From Bacillota bacterium (GTDB lineage: Bacteria; Bacillota; Negativicutes; Sporomusales; Sporomusaceae): a DNA stretch of 37,305 nucleotides. Below are positions 1 to 8,248 of this stretch, in pieces (position 1 is the first letter of the stretch; every line of letters begins with the position of its first letter). The translations under genes were made by a program, and so were the position numbers. The notes under the pieces are model-generated. The model saw only the letters and a list, made by a program, of their open reading frames with translations. It was not told the origin of the DNA and did not search any database. The DNA lies in contig JAGGAB010000036.1 in the NCBI GenBank assembly GCA_017889705.1, positions 1 to 37,305 of the forward strand. The letters run 5' to 3'.

Positions 1-149
1 TATTCAGCTGAACTAGAAGGTTAGGGATTAGTCTAGCATCTTTATTTTTGATCTTTTAAAAGCGGGAGATTTCACACAGTCTGCTGTCCACGTGTCCCAC
101 ATGTACCCAAGAAAAGCATAGGGATGTTTAGTTTGTTTAAATGGAAAAA

Positions 150-182
150 GGCCGTGTTGAACTTTTATGTTTCAACACGGCC
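150..182 (-). terminator. Intrinsic terminator, minus strand
   Basis: Perfect 12-bp stem GGCCGTGTTGAA (150-161) / TTCAACACGGCC (171-182) with a 9-nt loop. Read on the minus strand the stem is followed by five T (145-149), so it terminates leftward transcription. It lies 56 bp beyond the stop codon of the minus-strand gene tail at 239-328, which is the only candidate gene it could serve. Confidence 0.75.
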
Positions 183-238
183 TCGTGTATTTGATAAGGA
201 AACTTTATATGTTTAAGCCTATACTGATAATCAGTTTT

Positions 239-328
239 TCATTGTATCCAGTCATCCAGGATGGAGTCATGATTGTCCAGGTAGTCGGCAATGGCTGCAT
301 TGATGAAGAACTCCCAATTTTTTTGAGT
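239..328 (-). pseudogene. C-terminal remnant of an unrecognised protein
   Basis: On the minus strand an open frame of about 30 codons ends in TGA at 239-241. Its residues look like real protein, with an NWEFFINAAIADYL stretch followed by an acidic DDWIQ end. The frame is closed upstream by TAA at 329-331 and has no start codon, so only the tail of a gene survives. A minus-strand intrinsic terminator follows at the expected distance. I do not recognise the family. The tail could derive from a transposase or another mobile-element protein, but nothing here proves it. The sequence from 332 to about 400 shows no continuation in the other frames that I can follow. Confidence 0.4.
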
Positions 329-428
329 TTATTGCTTGTGGGAGGATGAACCTGTCCACTTGTCGCTTCCCTAAGGGTGGCTATAGAAAACGATCAATAA
401 ATGTGAATTTTAAAAATAATATAAAGTT

Positions 429-520
429 TTGTGATAATAAGCAGGAAATGGAGATAATACATCGAACATAATTTATTGAAGAAAATAATCTCCGAATAAA
501 TTATAGTAAAAATAATCTCC
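429..520 (+). promoter_or_regulatory. Promoter and repeated operator of the RpiR/acid-sugar operon
   Basis: AAAATAATCTCC occurs twice as a direct repeat at 482-493 and 509-520 (period 27), and its inverted core GGAGATAATA lies at 450-459. The inverted copy overlaps a possible -10 (GATAAT, 453-458) placed 18 bp after a -35-like TTGTGA (429-434). Three copies of one motif just upstream of a sugar-phosphate-sensing regulator suggest autoregulatory RpiR binding sites. The motif itself is seen directly; the binding protein is inferred from position. Confidence 0.5.
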
Positions 521-533
521 AAAGGCGGTTTTG

Positions 534-1385
534 ATGATGTTATTTTCTGAAATCCGGCTACAGAGTAATCGTTTCACAGCCACTCAGAATAAAATTGTTC
601 AATATCTACAAGAACATGCGCAAGAGGCGCTAACATTGCCTATCAATGAATTTGCCGCTAAGTGCGGTGTGGGCGATGCGACGGTGATACGATTTTACCG
701 GCTGCTTGGCTATAAAAATTATGCCATGTTTCGCGTTGCGCTAGCTAAGGAATTGCACGAAGCGGACGCACGCCCGATCTACGAGGAAGTGGAGGAAAAC
801 GATGGACTATCCGACGTCATTCGCAAGGTTATCGACTCTACCACTCAAGGAATTTCTGACTTGGAGAAGCAGCTTTCAATGGACGCGTTGGAAAAAATTG
901 CCGAGCAATTGCGCCGCGCCTCTGTTATTCACGTCATTGGCCTGGGTGCTTCCGGCGTAGTGGCGCAAGACGCCAGGCATAAATTCATGCGATTGGGCTG
1001 CAAGATTATTGACTACTCTGATTCCCATCTTATGACGATTGCTGCGTCAATTGCCCGACCAGACGAGGTTTTTTTAGCCATCTCGCACTCCGGTGAGACA
1101 ACAGATATACTTCGTACACTGGAGCTCGCCAAGAAACGTGGCTGTTTTATCTGCGCATTGACTAGCTCCATCGATTCCAGTATTACCCAACTTGTTGACG
1201 CCTATTTACTAAGTTGCACGTGTGAAACGAAAATGCGCTCTGATGCCATGATTTCCCGCATCGTTCAGCTCGTTGTCATTGATATTTTGTATGTCATGCT
1301 GGCACTTCAAATTGGCGAGCCGGCCATGGAAGGCGTAAATCAGTCACGTCTCGCCCTGCGGCAGTACCGCAACCAGTCCACCTGA
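534..1385 (+). CDS. MurR/RpiR family transcriptional regulator
   Basis: A 283-residue regulator with the two-domain RpiR layout. An N-terminal helix-turn-helix occupies about residues 1-75 (NEFAAKCGVGDATVIRFYRLLGY region), and a C-terminal SIS domain covers about 120-250, with the phosphosugar-binding signature HVIGLGASG and ISHSGETTD. The family binds DNA and responds to a phosphorylated sugar ligand. It is the first gene of a four-gene operon for acid-sugar use, so the effector is probably a phosphorylated four-carbon sugar acid or its product. Start choice: TTG 531, ATG 534 and ATG 537 are all in frame after AGGCGG; 534 or 537 gives better spacing than 531. Repeated ATAATCTCC motifs upstream are likely its operators. 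Confidence 0.9.
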   Translation: MMLFSEIRLQSNRFTATQNKIVQYLQEHAQEALTLPINEFAAKCGVGDATVIRFYRLLGYKNYAMFRVALAKELHEADARPIYEEVEENDGLSDVIRKVIDSTTQGISDLEKQLSMDALEKIAEQLRRASVIHVIGLGASGVVAQDARHKFMRLGCKIIDYSDSHLMTIAASIARPDEVFLAISHSGETTDILRTLELAKKRGCFICALTSSIDSSITQLVDAYLLSCTCETKMRSDAMISRIVQLVVIDILYVMLALQIGEPAMEGVNQSRLALRQYRNQST

Positions 1386-1428
1386 GTTGCTTGGTCATAT
1401 TAGTTATCCCAAGAAGGAGGCAAGCGAT

Positions 1429-2712
1429 TTGAATCCAAAAAGCAAGCGCATGATCATCATCGCCGACGACTTGACTGGTGCCAATGACACTGGGGTACAG
1501 TTTGCACGTCAAGGACTGCAGACAGAGGTGTTGTTGGATGGGGTATCACTCAACGATAACGTCATGGCCGACATTATCGTAGTTGATACGAGCAGCCGTG
1601 CGATCCCTGCCCCAGAAGCCTATGGAAAGGTACAAAAGGTTGCCAGGGAAGCGGCGGAGGCAGGATTTTGCCAATACTACAAAAAGATGGACTCGACACT
1701 GAGGGGTAATATCGGTATAGAAATCAAGGCTATTCTCGACTTAAACCTGCATGATTTTGCCCTGGTCATGCCCGCTTTCCCTAAAAACGGACGCATAACC
1801 GTAGGCGGGCACTATTTACTGAATGGTGTGCCTCTTTCCACTACGGAAATTGCCCATGATCCTAAATGCCCTGTTCACGAAACGGTGCTGCCGGAACTGT
1901 TGCGGAAGCAGACGGGCTTTCTGGTCGGCCACATCGGTTTTGACGACATGGCCCAAGGCCAGGACGCGATTGTTCAAGCCATTCGCCGTTATCTGGATGC
2001 CGGTTGCCGCATCATCAGTTGCGATACATGGCATGATGAACACTTTCTCATCGCCGCGCAGTCCGCAGCCAATATTTCAGAAAAAATCCTATGGGCCGGG
2101 TCAGCCGGACTTGCTGAAGTTCTTCCGCATTTGTTTCACTGGACAGCAGAACGGGCAGCGCACCAGTCGATTTTTGTCGTAGCCGGCAGCGTCAGTTCCG
2201 TAACGCGCGGTCAACTGGAACAGTTGGTGGCTTCAGGCTATGAAATGATCGAAGTGGAAGTCGCAGGTTATTTGCCCTGGCAGGTAGGCCAACCGCATCC
2301 TGCATTACAACAAGTACAGGATGCGCTGTCAGAAGGCAAGCGCATTGTTCTTGCTTCTGGCTACAAAGCCGATGCGGTGGAACGAGCCCGCGTAGCTGGG
2401 GAAAAGATCGGTATGTCCTCTGCGCAAGTCAGTGAAAATGTGGCCCGGATTCTTGGCTGGATTGGCGCTAAAATCTTACAGACACAAGATATTACAGGCG
2501 TCGTTTTGACTGGCGGTGATACGGCCGTGGCTGTATGCAACGCGCTTGGCGTGACTGGTATTCGCGTCCTGGAAGAAATTGCACCGGCCATTCCTCTTGG
2601 CGCCATGACGACCAAGGAGGGAAAAAAATTATTTGTCGTCACCAAAGCTGGGGCGTTCGGCGCTCCTGACGCACTTGTAAAAGCAGTACAAAAACTAGAA
2701 CAAAGAAGGTGA
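1429..2712 (+). CDS. dtnK: Four-carbon acid sugar kinase (DUF1537 family, DtnK/OtnK-like)
   Basis: A 427-residue kinase of the DUF1537 family, which phosphorylates the 4-position of D-threonate, D-erythronate or related acids. The N-terminal substrate domain opens with IIIADDLTGANDTG, the hallmark of the family. The C-terminal nucleotide domain carries VVLTGGDTAVAVCNALG and KAGAFG. Start: the open frame runs back to 1387, but a strong GGAGG (1416-1420) sits 8 nt before TTG 1429, which gives an N-terminus right before the catalytic motif. The gene lies 43 bp after the RpiR gene and 7 bp before the pdxA2-type gene. The pairing with a PdxA2 homologue is the known genomic hallmark of D-threonate/D-erythronate catabolism. 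The stereochemistry of the substrate cannot be read from the sequence. Confidence 0.88.
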   Translation: MNPKSKRMIIIADDLTGANDTGVQFARQGLQTEVLLDGVSLNDNVMADIIVVDTSSRAIPAPEAYGKVQKVAREAAEAGFCQYYKKMDSTLRGNIGIEIKAILDLNLHDFALVMPAFPKNGRITVGGHYLLNGVPLSTTEIAHDPKCPVHETVLPELLRKQTGFLVGHIGFDDMAQGQDAIVQAIRRYLDAGCRIISCDTWHDEHFLIAAQSAANISEKILWAGSAGLAEVLPHLFHWTAERAAHQSIFVVAGSVSSVTRGQLEQLVASGYEMIEVEVAGYLPWQVGQPHPALQQVQDALSEGKRIVLASGYKADAVERARVAGEKIGMSSAQVSENVARILGWIGAKILQTQDITGVVLTGGDTAVAVCNALGVTGIRVLEEIAPAIPLGAMTTKEGKKLFVVTKAGAFGAPDALVKAVQKLEQRR

Positions 2713-2719
2713 TCCCCTA

Positions 2720-3742
2720 ATGCTACAGGAACAACGTCCTATTCTTGCCATCACCATGGGTGATGCAGCCGGCTGTGGTCCGGAAATTATTGTAAAGGCA
2801 CTAGCAGATAAACAGATCTACCGTATATGTCGCCCACTTGTGTTCGGCGATGCCGGCCGCATGGCTTTGGTGGCTGAGATTGTGAAGAGCCCGTTGAACA
2901 TTCGTACCACTGCTGACGCACAAAATGGATTGTACGAATATGGCACTATCGATGTACATGATTTTGCCAACGTTCCGACTGACCTCCCCTTCGGTCAAGT
3001 AGACGGCCGCGCTGGCCATGCGGCCTACATGTATATCGAAGCGGCTATTCAGCAGGCCATGGACAAAAAAGTAGCTGCGGTTGTTACGGCTCCGATCAAT
3101 AAAGAAGCATTGCACAAAGGTGGGCATTTCTTTCCGGGGCATACGGAAATATTCGGAAAACTTAGCCATACCAAAGATTACGCCATGATGCTCTCCAGCG
3201 ATGACCTTAAGGTTATCCACGTCACTACCCATGTTTCTATGAGGCAGGCGGCTGATTTGATCAAAAAAGACCGCGTCTTGCGGATCATCCGTCTTGCTGA
3301 CCGTACGCTACGTCTTCTCGGGTTGGAAAAACCGCGCATCGCCGTGGCTGGTTTCAACGCGCATGCCGGCGAACACGGCCTCTTTGGGCGTGAAGATATT
3401 GATGAAATACTCCCAGCCGTGGAAGCGGCGCAACAAGAGGGTATTGCCGCGAGTGGGCCGATCCCGCCGGATACCGTTTTCTTCCGGACAGTGAAGCATA
3501 AAGAGTTTGATATCGTAGTCGTTATGTACCACGATCAAGGTCACATTCCCATTAAGCTTTTGGGCTTTGACACAGGCATTAATGTTACCGTCGGCTTGCC
3601 GTTTCTCCGGACTTCAGTCGACCACGGCACAGCTTTTGATATAGCCGGAAAAGGGATTGCCGATAGTGGCAGTATGATAGCCGCAATCGAATTTGCTGCC
3701 AAGGTAGCTTATGGCACAGCCGAACAAGCTGTAGCTGAATAA
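2720..3742 (+). CDS. pdxA2: PdxA2-type 4-phospho-D-threonate/erythronate dehydrogenase
   Basis: A 340-residue member of the PdxA family (NAD-dependent 4-hydroxythreonine-4-phosphate dehydrogenase fold). Visible motifs are [13 protein letters not shown] at the N-terminus, PGHTE (H141), THVSM (H171), [10 protein letters not shown] (211-220) and [10 protein letters not shown] (270-279), which hold the metal and substrate histidines. In acid-sugar operons this family oxidises and decarboxylates 4-phospho-D-threonate or -erythronate to dihydroxyacetone phosphate. That reading is favoured here over pyridoxal phosphate synthesis because the gene sits between the DUF1537 kinase (7 bp upstream) and a sugar-acid permease, with no other vitamin B6 gene in the window. 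Start ATG 2720 follows AAGGTGAT. Confidence 0.88.
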   Translation: MLQEQRPILAITMGDAAGCGPEIIVKALADKQIYRICRPLVFGDAGRMALVAEIVKSPLNIRTTADAQNGLYEYGTIDVHDFANVPTDLPFGQVDGRAGHAAYMYIEAAIQQAMDKKVAAVVTAPINKEALHKGGHFFPGHTEIFGKLSHTKDYAMMLSSDDLKVIHVTTHVSMRQAADLIKKDRVLRIIRLADRTLRLLGLEKPRIAVAGFNAHAGEHGLFGREDIDEILPAVEAAQQEGIAASGPIPPDTVFFRTVKHKEFDIVVVMYHDQGHIPIKLLGFDTGINVTVGLPFLRTSVDHGTAFDIAGKGIADSGSMIAAIEFAAKVAYGTAEQAVAE

Positions 3743-3762
3743 AAAATAGGAGTGGTATAACT

Positions 3763-4725
3763 GTGAAAATTAAACAATCAATCGAGCGCGTTCCGGGCGG
3801 TATGATGATTATTCCGTTGTTTATCGGTGCCTTATTAAACACGTTTTTCCCCGCATTTGGAAAAACATTTGGCTCTTTTACCGGAGCACTCATGACTGGT
3901 GCCATGCCGATTTTAGCCATGTTTTATGTATGTATGGGTTCTACGATCGATTTGAAGGCCACTCCGTACATTTTACGCAAAGGCGGCGCGTTGCTGGGCG
4001 CCAAAATTATTACTGGCGCGCTGCTTGCAGTCGTCGCCTCTTGGCTGATGCCGACCGGACACGTTGATGCAGGCTTTTTCACAGGTCTTTCCGTCCTTGC
4101 CATCGTCGCTGCCATTAATGACACCAACGGCGGCCTGTACATGGCGCTCATGGGGCAATTTGGCAAAAAAGAGGATGTGGGCGCTTACTCTGTTATGAGC
4201 CTGGAGTCTGGTCCTTTCTTTACTATGGTAACTTTAGGCATAGCCGGTTTGGCGGCTTTCCCTTGGCAAACCTTCGTCGGCGCTATATTGCCGCTGATCG
4301 TCGGCATGCTTTTAGGAAGTCTTGATCGCGATATGCGAGACTATCTTGGCCGCGCCGTTCCGGTGATGATCCCTTTCTTCGCTTTTGCGCTGGGGTGCGG
4401 TTTGAATCTGACTAATATCGTCAACGGCGGCATGCTCGGCATCCTGATGGGAGTGGCTGTAGTGATTATCAGTGGTACCATCTTGTTGTTAGTAGACAAA
4501 CTTACGGGCGGCAATGGCGTCGCCGGCCTCGCGGCCGCTTCTACAGCGGGCAATGCGGCCGCCGTACCCGCTGCGATTGCGGCTATTGATAACACGTATG
4601 CTGTCGTCGCACCAACAGCAACCGTTCTTGTTGCTACTTGCGTTATTGTCACCGCCGTACTTGTGCCAATTGTCACGGCCTGGTGGGTGAAACGCGCAAA
4701 TACTAGTAGTGGACACGCCGCATAA
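3763..4725 (+). CDS. kdgT: KdgT-family 2-keto-3-deoxygluconate-type permease
   Basis: A 320-residue, very hydrophobic protein with about ten membrane segments. It opens with [24 protein letters not shown], the KdgT family signature, and contains [19 protein letters not shown] and [14 protein letters not shown]. Family members import 2-keto-3-deoxygluconate or related sugar acids by proton symport. The start is GTG 3763 after AGGAG, 20 bp behind the dehydrogenase gene. As the last gene of the operon it probably imports the four-carbon sugar acid used by the kinase rather than 2-keto-3-deoxygluconate, since no KDG kinase or aldolase is present. The substrate is inferred from context. Confidence 0.88.
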   Translation: MKIKQSIERVPGGMMIIPLFIGALLNTFFPAFGKTFGSFTGALMTGAMPILAMFYVCMGSTIDLKATPYILRKGGALLGAKIITGALLAVVASWLMPTGHVDAGFFTGLSVLAIVAAINDTNGGLYMALMGQFGKKEDVGAYSVMSLESGPFFTMVTLGIAGLAAFPWQTFVGAILPLIVGMLLGSLDRDMRDYLGRAVPVMIPFFAFALGCGLNLTNIVNGGMLGILMGVAVVIISGTILLLVDKLTGGNGVAGLAAASTAGNAAAVPAAIAAIDNTYAVVAPTATVLVATCVIVTAVLVPIVTAWWVKRANTSSGHAA

Positions 4726-4821
4726 TCAACATCATTTCCAAACATCCCGCGTCTTTGCTGCAAACTTGACATCGTCGAACTTGCAGATGGGGGAAGCGCA
4801 GGGGGTTCCAATGCTTCCTTA

Positions 4822-4890
4822 AAAGACAGTAGGGAGGTTCTTAATTTGTTGCACGAAAGCTACAAAAAAAGGAACCTCCCTTCTGTCTTT
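4822..4890 (+). terminator. Large hairpin after the acid-sugar operon, probable terminator
   Basis: A 19-bp stem with one mismatch joins 4822-4840 and 4872-4890 around a 31-nt loop (arms AAAGACAG...GGTTC and GAACC...CTGTCTTT). It lies about 100 bp past the permease stop. The downstream T-run is short (CTTT then ATAT), so it is a weak classical terminator. The long loop also fits a small non-coding repeat. Confidence 0.5.
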
Positions 4891-5040
4891 ATATCTTGAC
4901 TAATTAAAAAATGATGTCACTGAGCCAGATTTGGTGATAGTGGTTAGGACAAAAGATTTTATCCCAACCCACTTGCAATTTCTGTAAAAAACATACTATT
5001 ATTAGAAAAGAATGGAAATTAAAAAGTAGAGTCGCCGTGT

Positions 5041-5090
5041 CCTATAAGTGTTGGCGCACCTATAGGCACGAGCAGGTGCCATAACACCTA
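5041..5090 (+). other. Inverted-repeat-rich segment of unknown function
   Basis: Two nested imperfect inverted repeats are visible: CCTATA (5041-5046) with TATAGG (5061-5066), and GTGTTGGCGCACCT with AGGTGCCATAACAC (pairing with two or three mismatches). It may be a structured RNA or a scar next to the short ORF that follows. No known riboswitch motif was recognised. The rest of the gap from 4891 to 5040 shows nothing I can name. Confidence 0.25.
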
Positions 5091-5141
5091 CACGTAACAG
5101 CAACTGTTCACGACGACATTCTTAGCCGAATCCGTTTTAAA

Positions 5142-5321
5142 ATGCTTATTGATGAAAATGGGCAGGAGTATCTGCTGGTGTATGATTTGGGCCAGCAGTA
5201 CCTGTTTGCCGTAGGACGTGGGGAAGGCGAACGGCCGGCTTTCACCTTGATTGATGAGGTAATGCAGATAGAAGAGGACATACAGCTTAGGAGAATAGGG
5301 CTAATAGGAGTCGCGAATTGA
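5142..5321 (+). CDS. Short unrecognised ORF (59 residues), possible gene remnant
   Basis: A 59-codon frame starts at ATG 5142 and ends in TGA 5319-5321. The composition looks like real protein: MLIDENGQEYLLVYDLG, a short QQYLFAVG strand-like stretch, then an acidic region IDEVMQIEED. The same frame is open back to 5085 without another start codon, and there is no ribosome site before ATG 5142. It is therefore more likely the 3' part of a lost gene than an intact small gene. I do not recognise the family. It is followed at once by the promoter of the sensor kinase gene. Confidence 0.35.
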   Translation: MLIDENGQEYLLVYDLGQQYLFAVGRGEGERPAFTLIDEVMQIEEDIQLRRIGLIGVAN

Positions 5322-5339
5322 AAGAATAGTAAAAAAATA

Positions 5340-5378
5340 TTGACATAGCAACGATATTTCGATAATCTATATATAGAT
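5340..5378 (+). promoter_or_regulatory. Promoter and palindromic operator of the two-component operon
   Basis: A perfect -35 TTGACA (5340-5345) is followed by GATAAT (5361-5366, short 15-bp spacing), overlapping a perfect 14-bp palindrome ATCTATATATAGAT (5365-5378). A palindrome on the -10/start region suggests repressor or autoregulator binding. It would give a leader of about 150 nt before the kinase ATG. Confidence 0.5.
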
Positions 5379-5470
5379 GTATATATAACTGACCTAAAAA
5401 ATTATGGGAAAAGGTTATCTTACTATCCAGTACTTTTGTTGAAGTTCGAGGAAGACTAAAACATAAAAAG

Positions 5471-5506
5471 AACCAGGAACCGTGTTGCGGGATGCCTGGT
5501 TTTTTT
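5471..5506 (+). terminator. Leader terminator upstream of the sensor kinase (possible attenuator)
   Basis: Stem AACCAGG (5471-5477) / CCTGGTT (5495-5501) with an inner CCG/CGG pairing, followed by a run of eight T to 5506. A run of A precedes it (5466-5470), so it also works on the minus strand. It lies between the promoter at 5340-5366 and the kinase start at 5531, so transcripts from that promoter must read through it. That arrangement is typical of attenuation. Confidence 0.6.
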
Positions 5507-5530
5507 ATATATGGCTGGGGGAGGGGAAAT

Positions 5531-7408
5531 ATGAATAGTTTGTCGATTAAAGCACATCTTTGGCTTGCTTTCGCACTTATCCCAATAATTCCGGTAATTT
5601 TTCTCAGTACTCTGCAACTGTTGCAGACCAGGGAAGTTTCGCTACAGTCGGTGGTTTTGAATATTAGTATTACTTTGGTGTTCATCCTTTTGTTAGGCTA
5701 TTTTCAAGCAAAACGAATAAATAAAACGATCAAAATTCTTGTGGAATATATTCAAGAAGTTATGGGTGAAGGCCATGAAATAAAATCAGTTAATTTTCCG
5801 CGATTTGCTCCCCGTGAGTTTCAACTGATGGCCGAACATTTTTTCATGATGGCCCAGAAAACGAAAGAGGGACAACAAACGCTACTTAAGCTGAATGTTG
5901 AACTGGAGCAGCGGGTCGCAGAGCGAACAGCAAGCTTGCTGCGAACCAATCAGGAACTTGCTATACTGAATCAGCTAAATAGTCCGATTACACCCTACCC
6001 GGAAGGTGGGGAGATTATCAGGGGATGTCTTAAACAGTTTTTTGAGATATCAGGCGTTACTGTAAAACTGTACCTTACCAAACCGGTATTTTCCTTACTG
6101 GGGCCTTATGACGAGGATATGCGAGGCATTAATGACGAAGCAGCGGTTAGAACCAGGCACAAGAATGCATACAGGTATTATATTCAATCTATTCGTTCAG
6201 GTAATACGACTTTCGGACATTTAGTAGTGCCAAACTGCCCGCTCAGTCAAGCAGACCGGAACTTTCTGGAAAATTTGGCCCGATATGCCGGGATTATTAT
6301 TCAAAAGGAAATGCTGTCTCAAACCTTGCAAAAACATAATGCTGTTCTAAAGGCCGTTCTGGAAAGTATGAATGATGCCATTACCTTAGTCGACAACCGT
6401 CAGGAAGTAGCCTATGCGAATGGCCGGATGGCCAAGTTGCTTGGTATTTCTTCTGACAAGCTGCGCGGTATGCCGGAAGAATACATATTTGAGACGCTGG
6501 CTGAACGAATGCCTGACTCTGAAAGGGAACTTATTAAGAAAGCCAGACAGAACTATGGCATCTACAAGTTCAAAATTGCAAGTGGCGATGCGCTGCAGTA
6601 TATGATGCTTTCGGCTTTCCCTGTTATTAGTGATGAAAAATACACTATTGGCAAAGGATTTGTTTGGTGGGATGTTACTAAGGCGCATGAAGTAGATAAA
6701 CTCAAGAGTGATTTAATTTCCATGGTATCTCATGAATTCAAAACACCTATTACCAGCATAAAAGGCAGTGTTGAAACCTTATTGCGTATAGATGCTGAAT
6801 GGGAGGAAGACTTCAAACGGGAAATGTTAACCGGAATTCATGAAGATATTGACCGTATTCAGGAGTTGGTTAATGATTGGCTGGACATTTCGAGAATTGA
6901 TGCCAAAGCGATTGCGCTAGATCGGGAGCCTGTGCGGCCAAGTGTTGTTGTGGATAATGCCATTAAAAAGTTACCTAAGCATTTTGCCAATGGGGTAACA
7001 ATTGAATCCACGGTAGAGAAAACCTTGCCGTTTATCTTTGGTGATAGAATTCGTTTGGCTCAAGTGGTATTAAATCTTTTTACAAATGCCATTCGCTATA
7101 ATAAACGTAGTCCGCAGATCAAAATTTCAGCCGGCAGTGATGAAAAGTATGTGCATATCAGTGTAGCAGATAATGGTATTGGGATAAATAAAGAACACTT
7201 GGATAAAGTTTTTGACAGGTTTTACTGTGTAGAAAATGGGCGGACGCGACCAAATGGCAGCACTGGGTTAGGATTAGCCATTTGTAAAGGGATTATCGAA
7301 GCCCATGGGGGGAGCATTAGAGTGGAGAGTAGTCAAGGGGTAGGGAGTGTATTTACTATTTCAATACCTAAGTACAATTGTGACGGTGATAACTATGCAG
7401 AAAAGTAA
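5531..7408 (+). CDS. Membrane sensor histidine kinase with GAF-like and PAS domains
   Basis: A 625-residue sensor kinase. Two membrane segments lie at about residues 10-31 and 39-60 with almost no outer loop, so the sensed signal is probably in the membrane or cytoplasm. A HAMP-like linker and coiled coil follow (65-145), then a GAF-like region (about 150-262) and a PAS domain (about 270-385). HisKA has the phospho-acceptor H401 in VSHEFKTP. The ATPase domain has the N box (VLNLFTNAIRYN), DNGIGI, FDRFYCVE and GLGLAICKGI. Start: the frame is open from 5492, but that point lies inside the leader terminator; ATG 5531 after GGGGGAGGGG is chosen. The 3' end overlaps the response regulator start by 14 nt. 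Confidence 0.9.
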   Translation: MNSLSIKAHLWLAFALIPIIPVIFLSTLQLLQTREVSLQSVVLNISITLVFILLLGYFQAKRINKTIKILVEYIQEVMGEGHEIKSVNFPRFAPREFQLMAEHFFMMAQKTKEGQQTLLKLNVELEQRVAERTASLLRTNQELAILNQLNSPITPYPEGGEIIRGCLKQFFEISGVTVKLYLTKPVFSLLGPYDEDMRGINDEAAVRTRHKNAYRYYIQSIRSGNTTFGHLVVPNCPLSQADRNFLENLARYAGIIIQKEMLSQTLQKHNAVLKAVLESMNDAITLVDNRQEVAYANGRMAKLLGISSDKLRGMPEEYIFETLAERMPDSERELIKKARQNYGIYKFKIASGDALQYMMLSAFPVISDEKYTIGKGFVWWDVTKAHEVDKLKSDLISMVSHEFKTPITSIKGSVETLLRIDAEWEEDFKREMLTGIHEDIDRIQELVNDWLDISRIDAKAIALDREPVRPSVVVDNAIKKLPKHFANGVTIESTVEKTLPFIFGDRIRLAQVVLNLFTNAIRYNKRSPQIKISAGSDEKYVHISVADNGIGINKEHLDKVFDRFYCVENGRTRPNGSTGLGLAICKGIIEAHGGSIRVESSQGVGSVFTISIPKYNCDGDNYAEK

Positions 7409-8111
7409 AATAATCATTATTGATGACGAGCCCAAAATACTGCGGTTCATTGCTGCCAATCTCAAATCACTGGGTTATGATCCGCATAGTTTTCTGAATG
7501 GATTGGAAGCCCTAGAAAAGATTGATTTATTAGACCCGGAGCTGATTCTGCTTGATATCATGATGCCGGAATTGGATGGTTTTGCGTTTTTAAAGAGGTT
7601 GCGAACGTTTTCTGATGTGCCGGTTATTATTTTGACAGCGCGTGGCAATTCAACTGACAAAGTTCAAGGACTTAATATGGGAGCAGATGATTACCTTACC
7701 AAACCCTTCTCGCTTGAAGAGCTTTTTGCCAGAGTACAGGCTGTGCTACGACGTTCTGCAAAGAGGCTGGTAAATAACTACTCAACAAGCGAAATAAAGA
7801 ACGGTGAGGTTATTATTAATTTGGCTCAGCGGCGGATTTGGATAGGCAATAAAGAGCTAAAACTTACTGAAACCGAGTATGGTTTGTTTTCGTTATTAAT
7901 GGCTAACGCGGGCAAAGTATTGACGCATGAGCAACTTCTCAGTGATGTATGGGGCAGTGAATACCGGGACGATATTGAATACCTGCGGGTGGCCATTGCC
8001 CGGATACGTCAAAAAATCAAACAAGCGGATTACAAGGCCGGATTAATAGTAACCTATCCTGGGGTAGGTTATATGATTGCCAATACTGAAGTCGAAAAGC
8101 ACCAATTGTAA
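7395..8111 (+). CDS. OmpR/PhoB-family response regulator
   Basis: A 238-residue regulator. The receiver domain (about 1-120) has the acidic pair DDE (10-12), phospho-acceptor D54 in LLDIMMPELDG, T81 and K103 (LTKPF). The C-terminal winged helix (about 140-230) has TETEYGLFSLLMANAGKVLT and ends with the typical YPGVGYMI. It is the cognate partner of the kinase just upstream, with which it overlaps by 14 nt, indicating translational coupling. The start at ATG 7395 gives the expected MQKSKIIIIDDE beginning. Its targets are unknown; fhs and the small genes downstream are separated from it by a terminator. Confidence 0.93.
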   Translation: MQKSKIIIIDDEPKILRFIAANLKSLGYDPHSFLNGLEALEKIDLLDPELILLDIMMPELDGFAFLKRLRTFSDVPVIILTARGNSTDKVQGLNMGADDYLTKPFSLEELFARVQAVLRRSAKRLVNNYSTSEIKNGEVIINLAQRRIWIGNKELKLTETEYGLFSLLMANAGKVLTHEQLLSDVWGSEYRDDIEYLRVAIARIRQKIKQADYKAGLIVTYPGVGYMIANTEVEKHQL

Positions 8112-8127
8112 GTTGGTGCTTTTTTTT
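8096..8127 (+). terminator. Intrinsic terminator of the two-component operon
   Basis: Stem AAAGCACCAA / TTGGTGCTTT overlaps the stop codon of the response regulator and is followed by eight T. Strong, rho-independent type. Confidence 0.9.
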
Positions 8128-8184
8128 AATGTTTTTGTAATATGTAATATTATGAATTTTATGCGAATTTAACGGGGAATACGC

Positions 8185-8190
8185 TACAAT
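8185..8190 (+). promoter_or_regulatory. Possible -10 box before the small gene and fhs
   Basis: TACAAT (8185-8190) lies 58 bp after the terminator and 58 bp before the 55-residue gene. No good -35 is visible at the correct spacing (TGCGAA at 8162-8167), so this is weak. Confidence 0.25.
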
Positions 8191-8248
8191 ACAAATGATA
8201 GCAATTTGGATTACAAAGTTGCTTAAAAATTGTAAGGGAGGCCCTAGT

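Noticed and set aside
167..349. Plus-strand 60-codon frame in the first 350 bases
   Set aside because: It starts inside the minus-strand terminator, lacks a ribosome site and overlaps the more convincing minus-strand tail.
1816..2182. Overlapping frames inside the kinase gene on both strands
   Set aside because: They are shadows of the kinase: no ribosome sites, low-complexity or unnatural residues, and the kinase motifs lie in the other frame.
4341..4811. Long minus-strand frame opposite the permease gene
   Set aside because: Ala/Thr/Pro-rich antisense of a hydrophobic membrane protein with no ribosome site or family feature.
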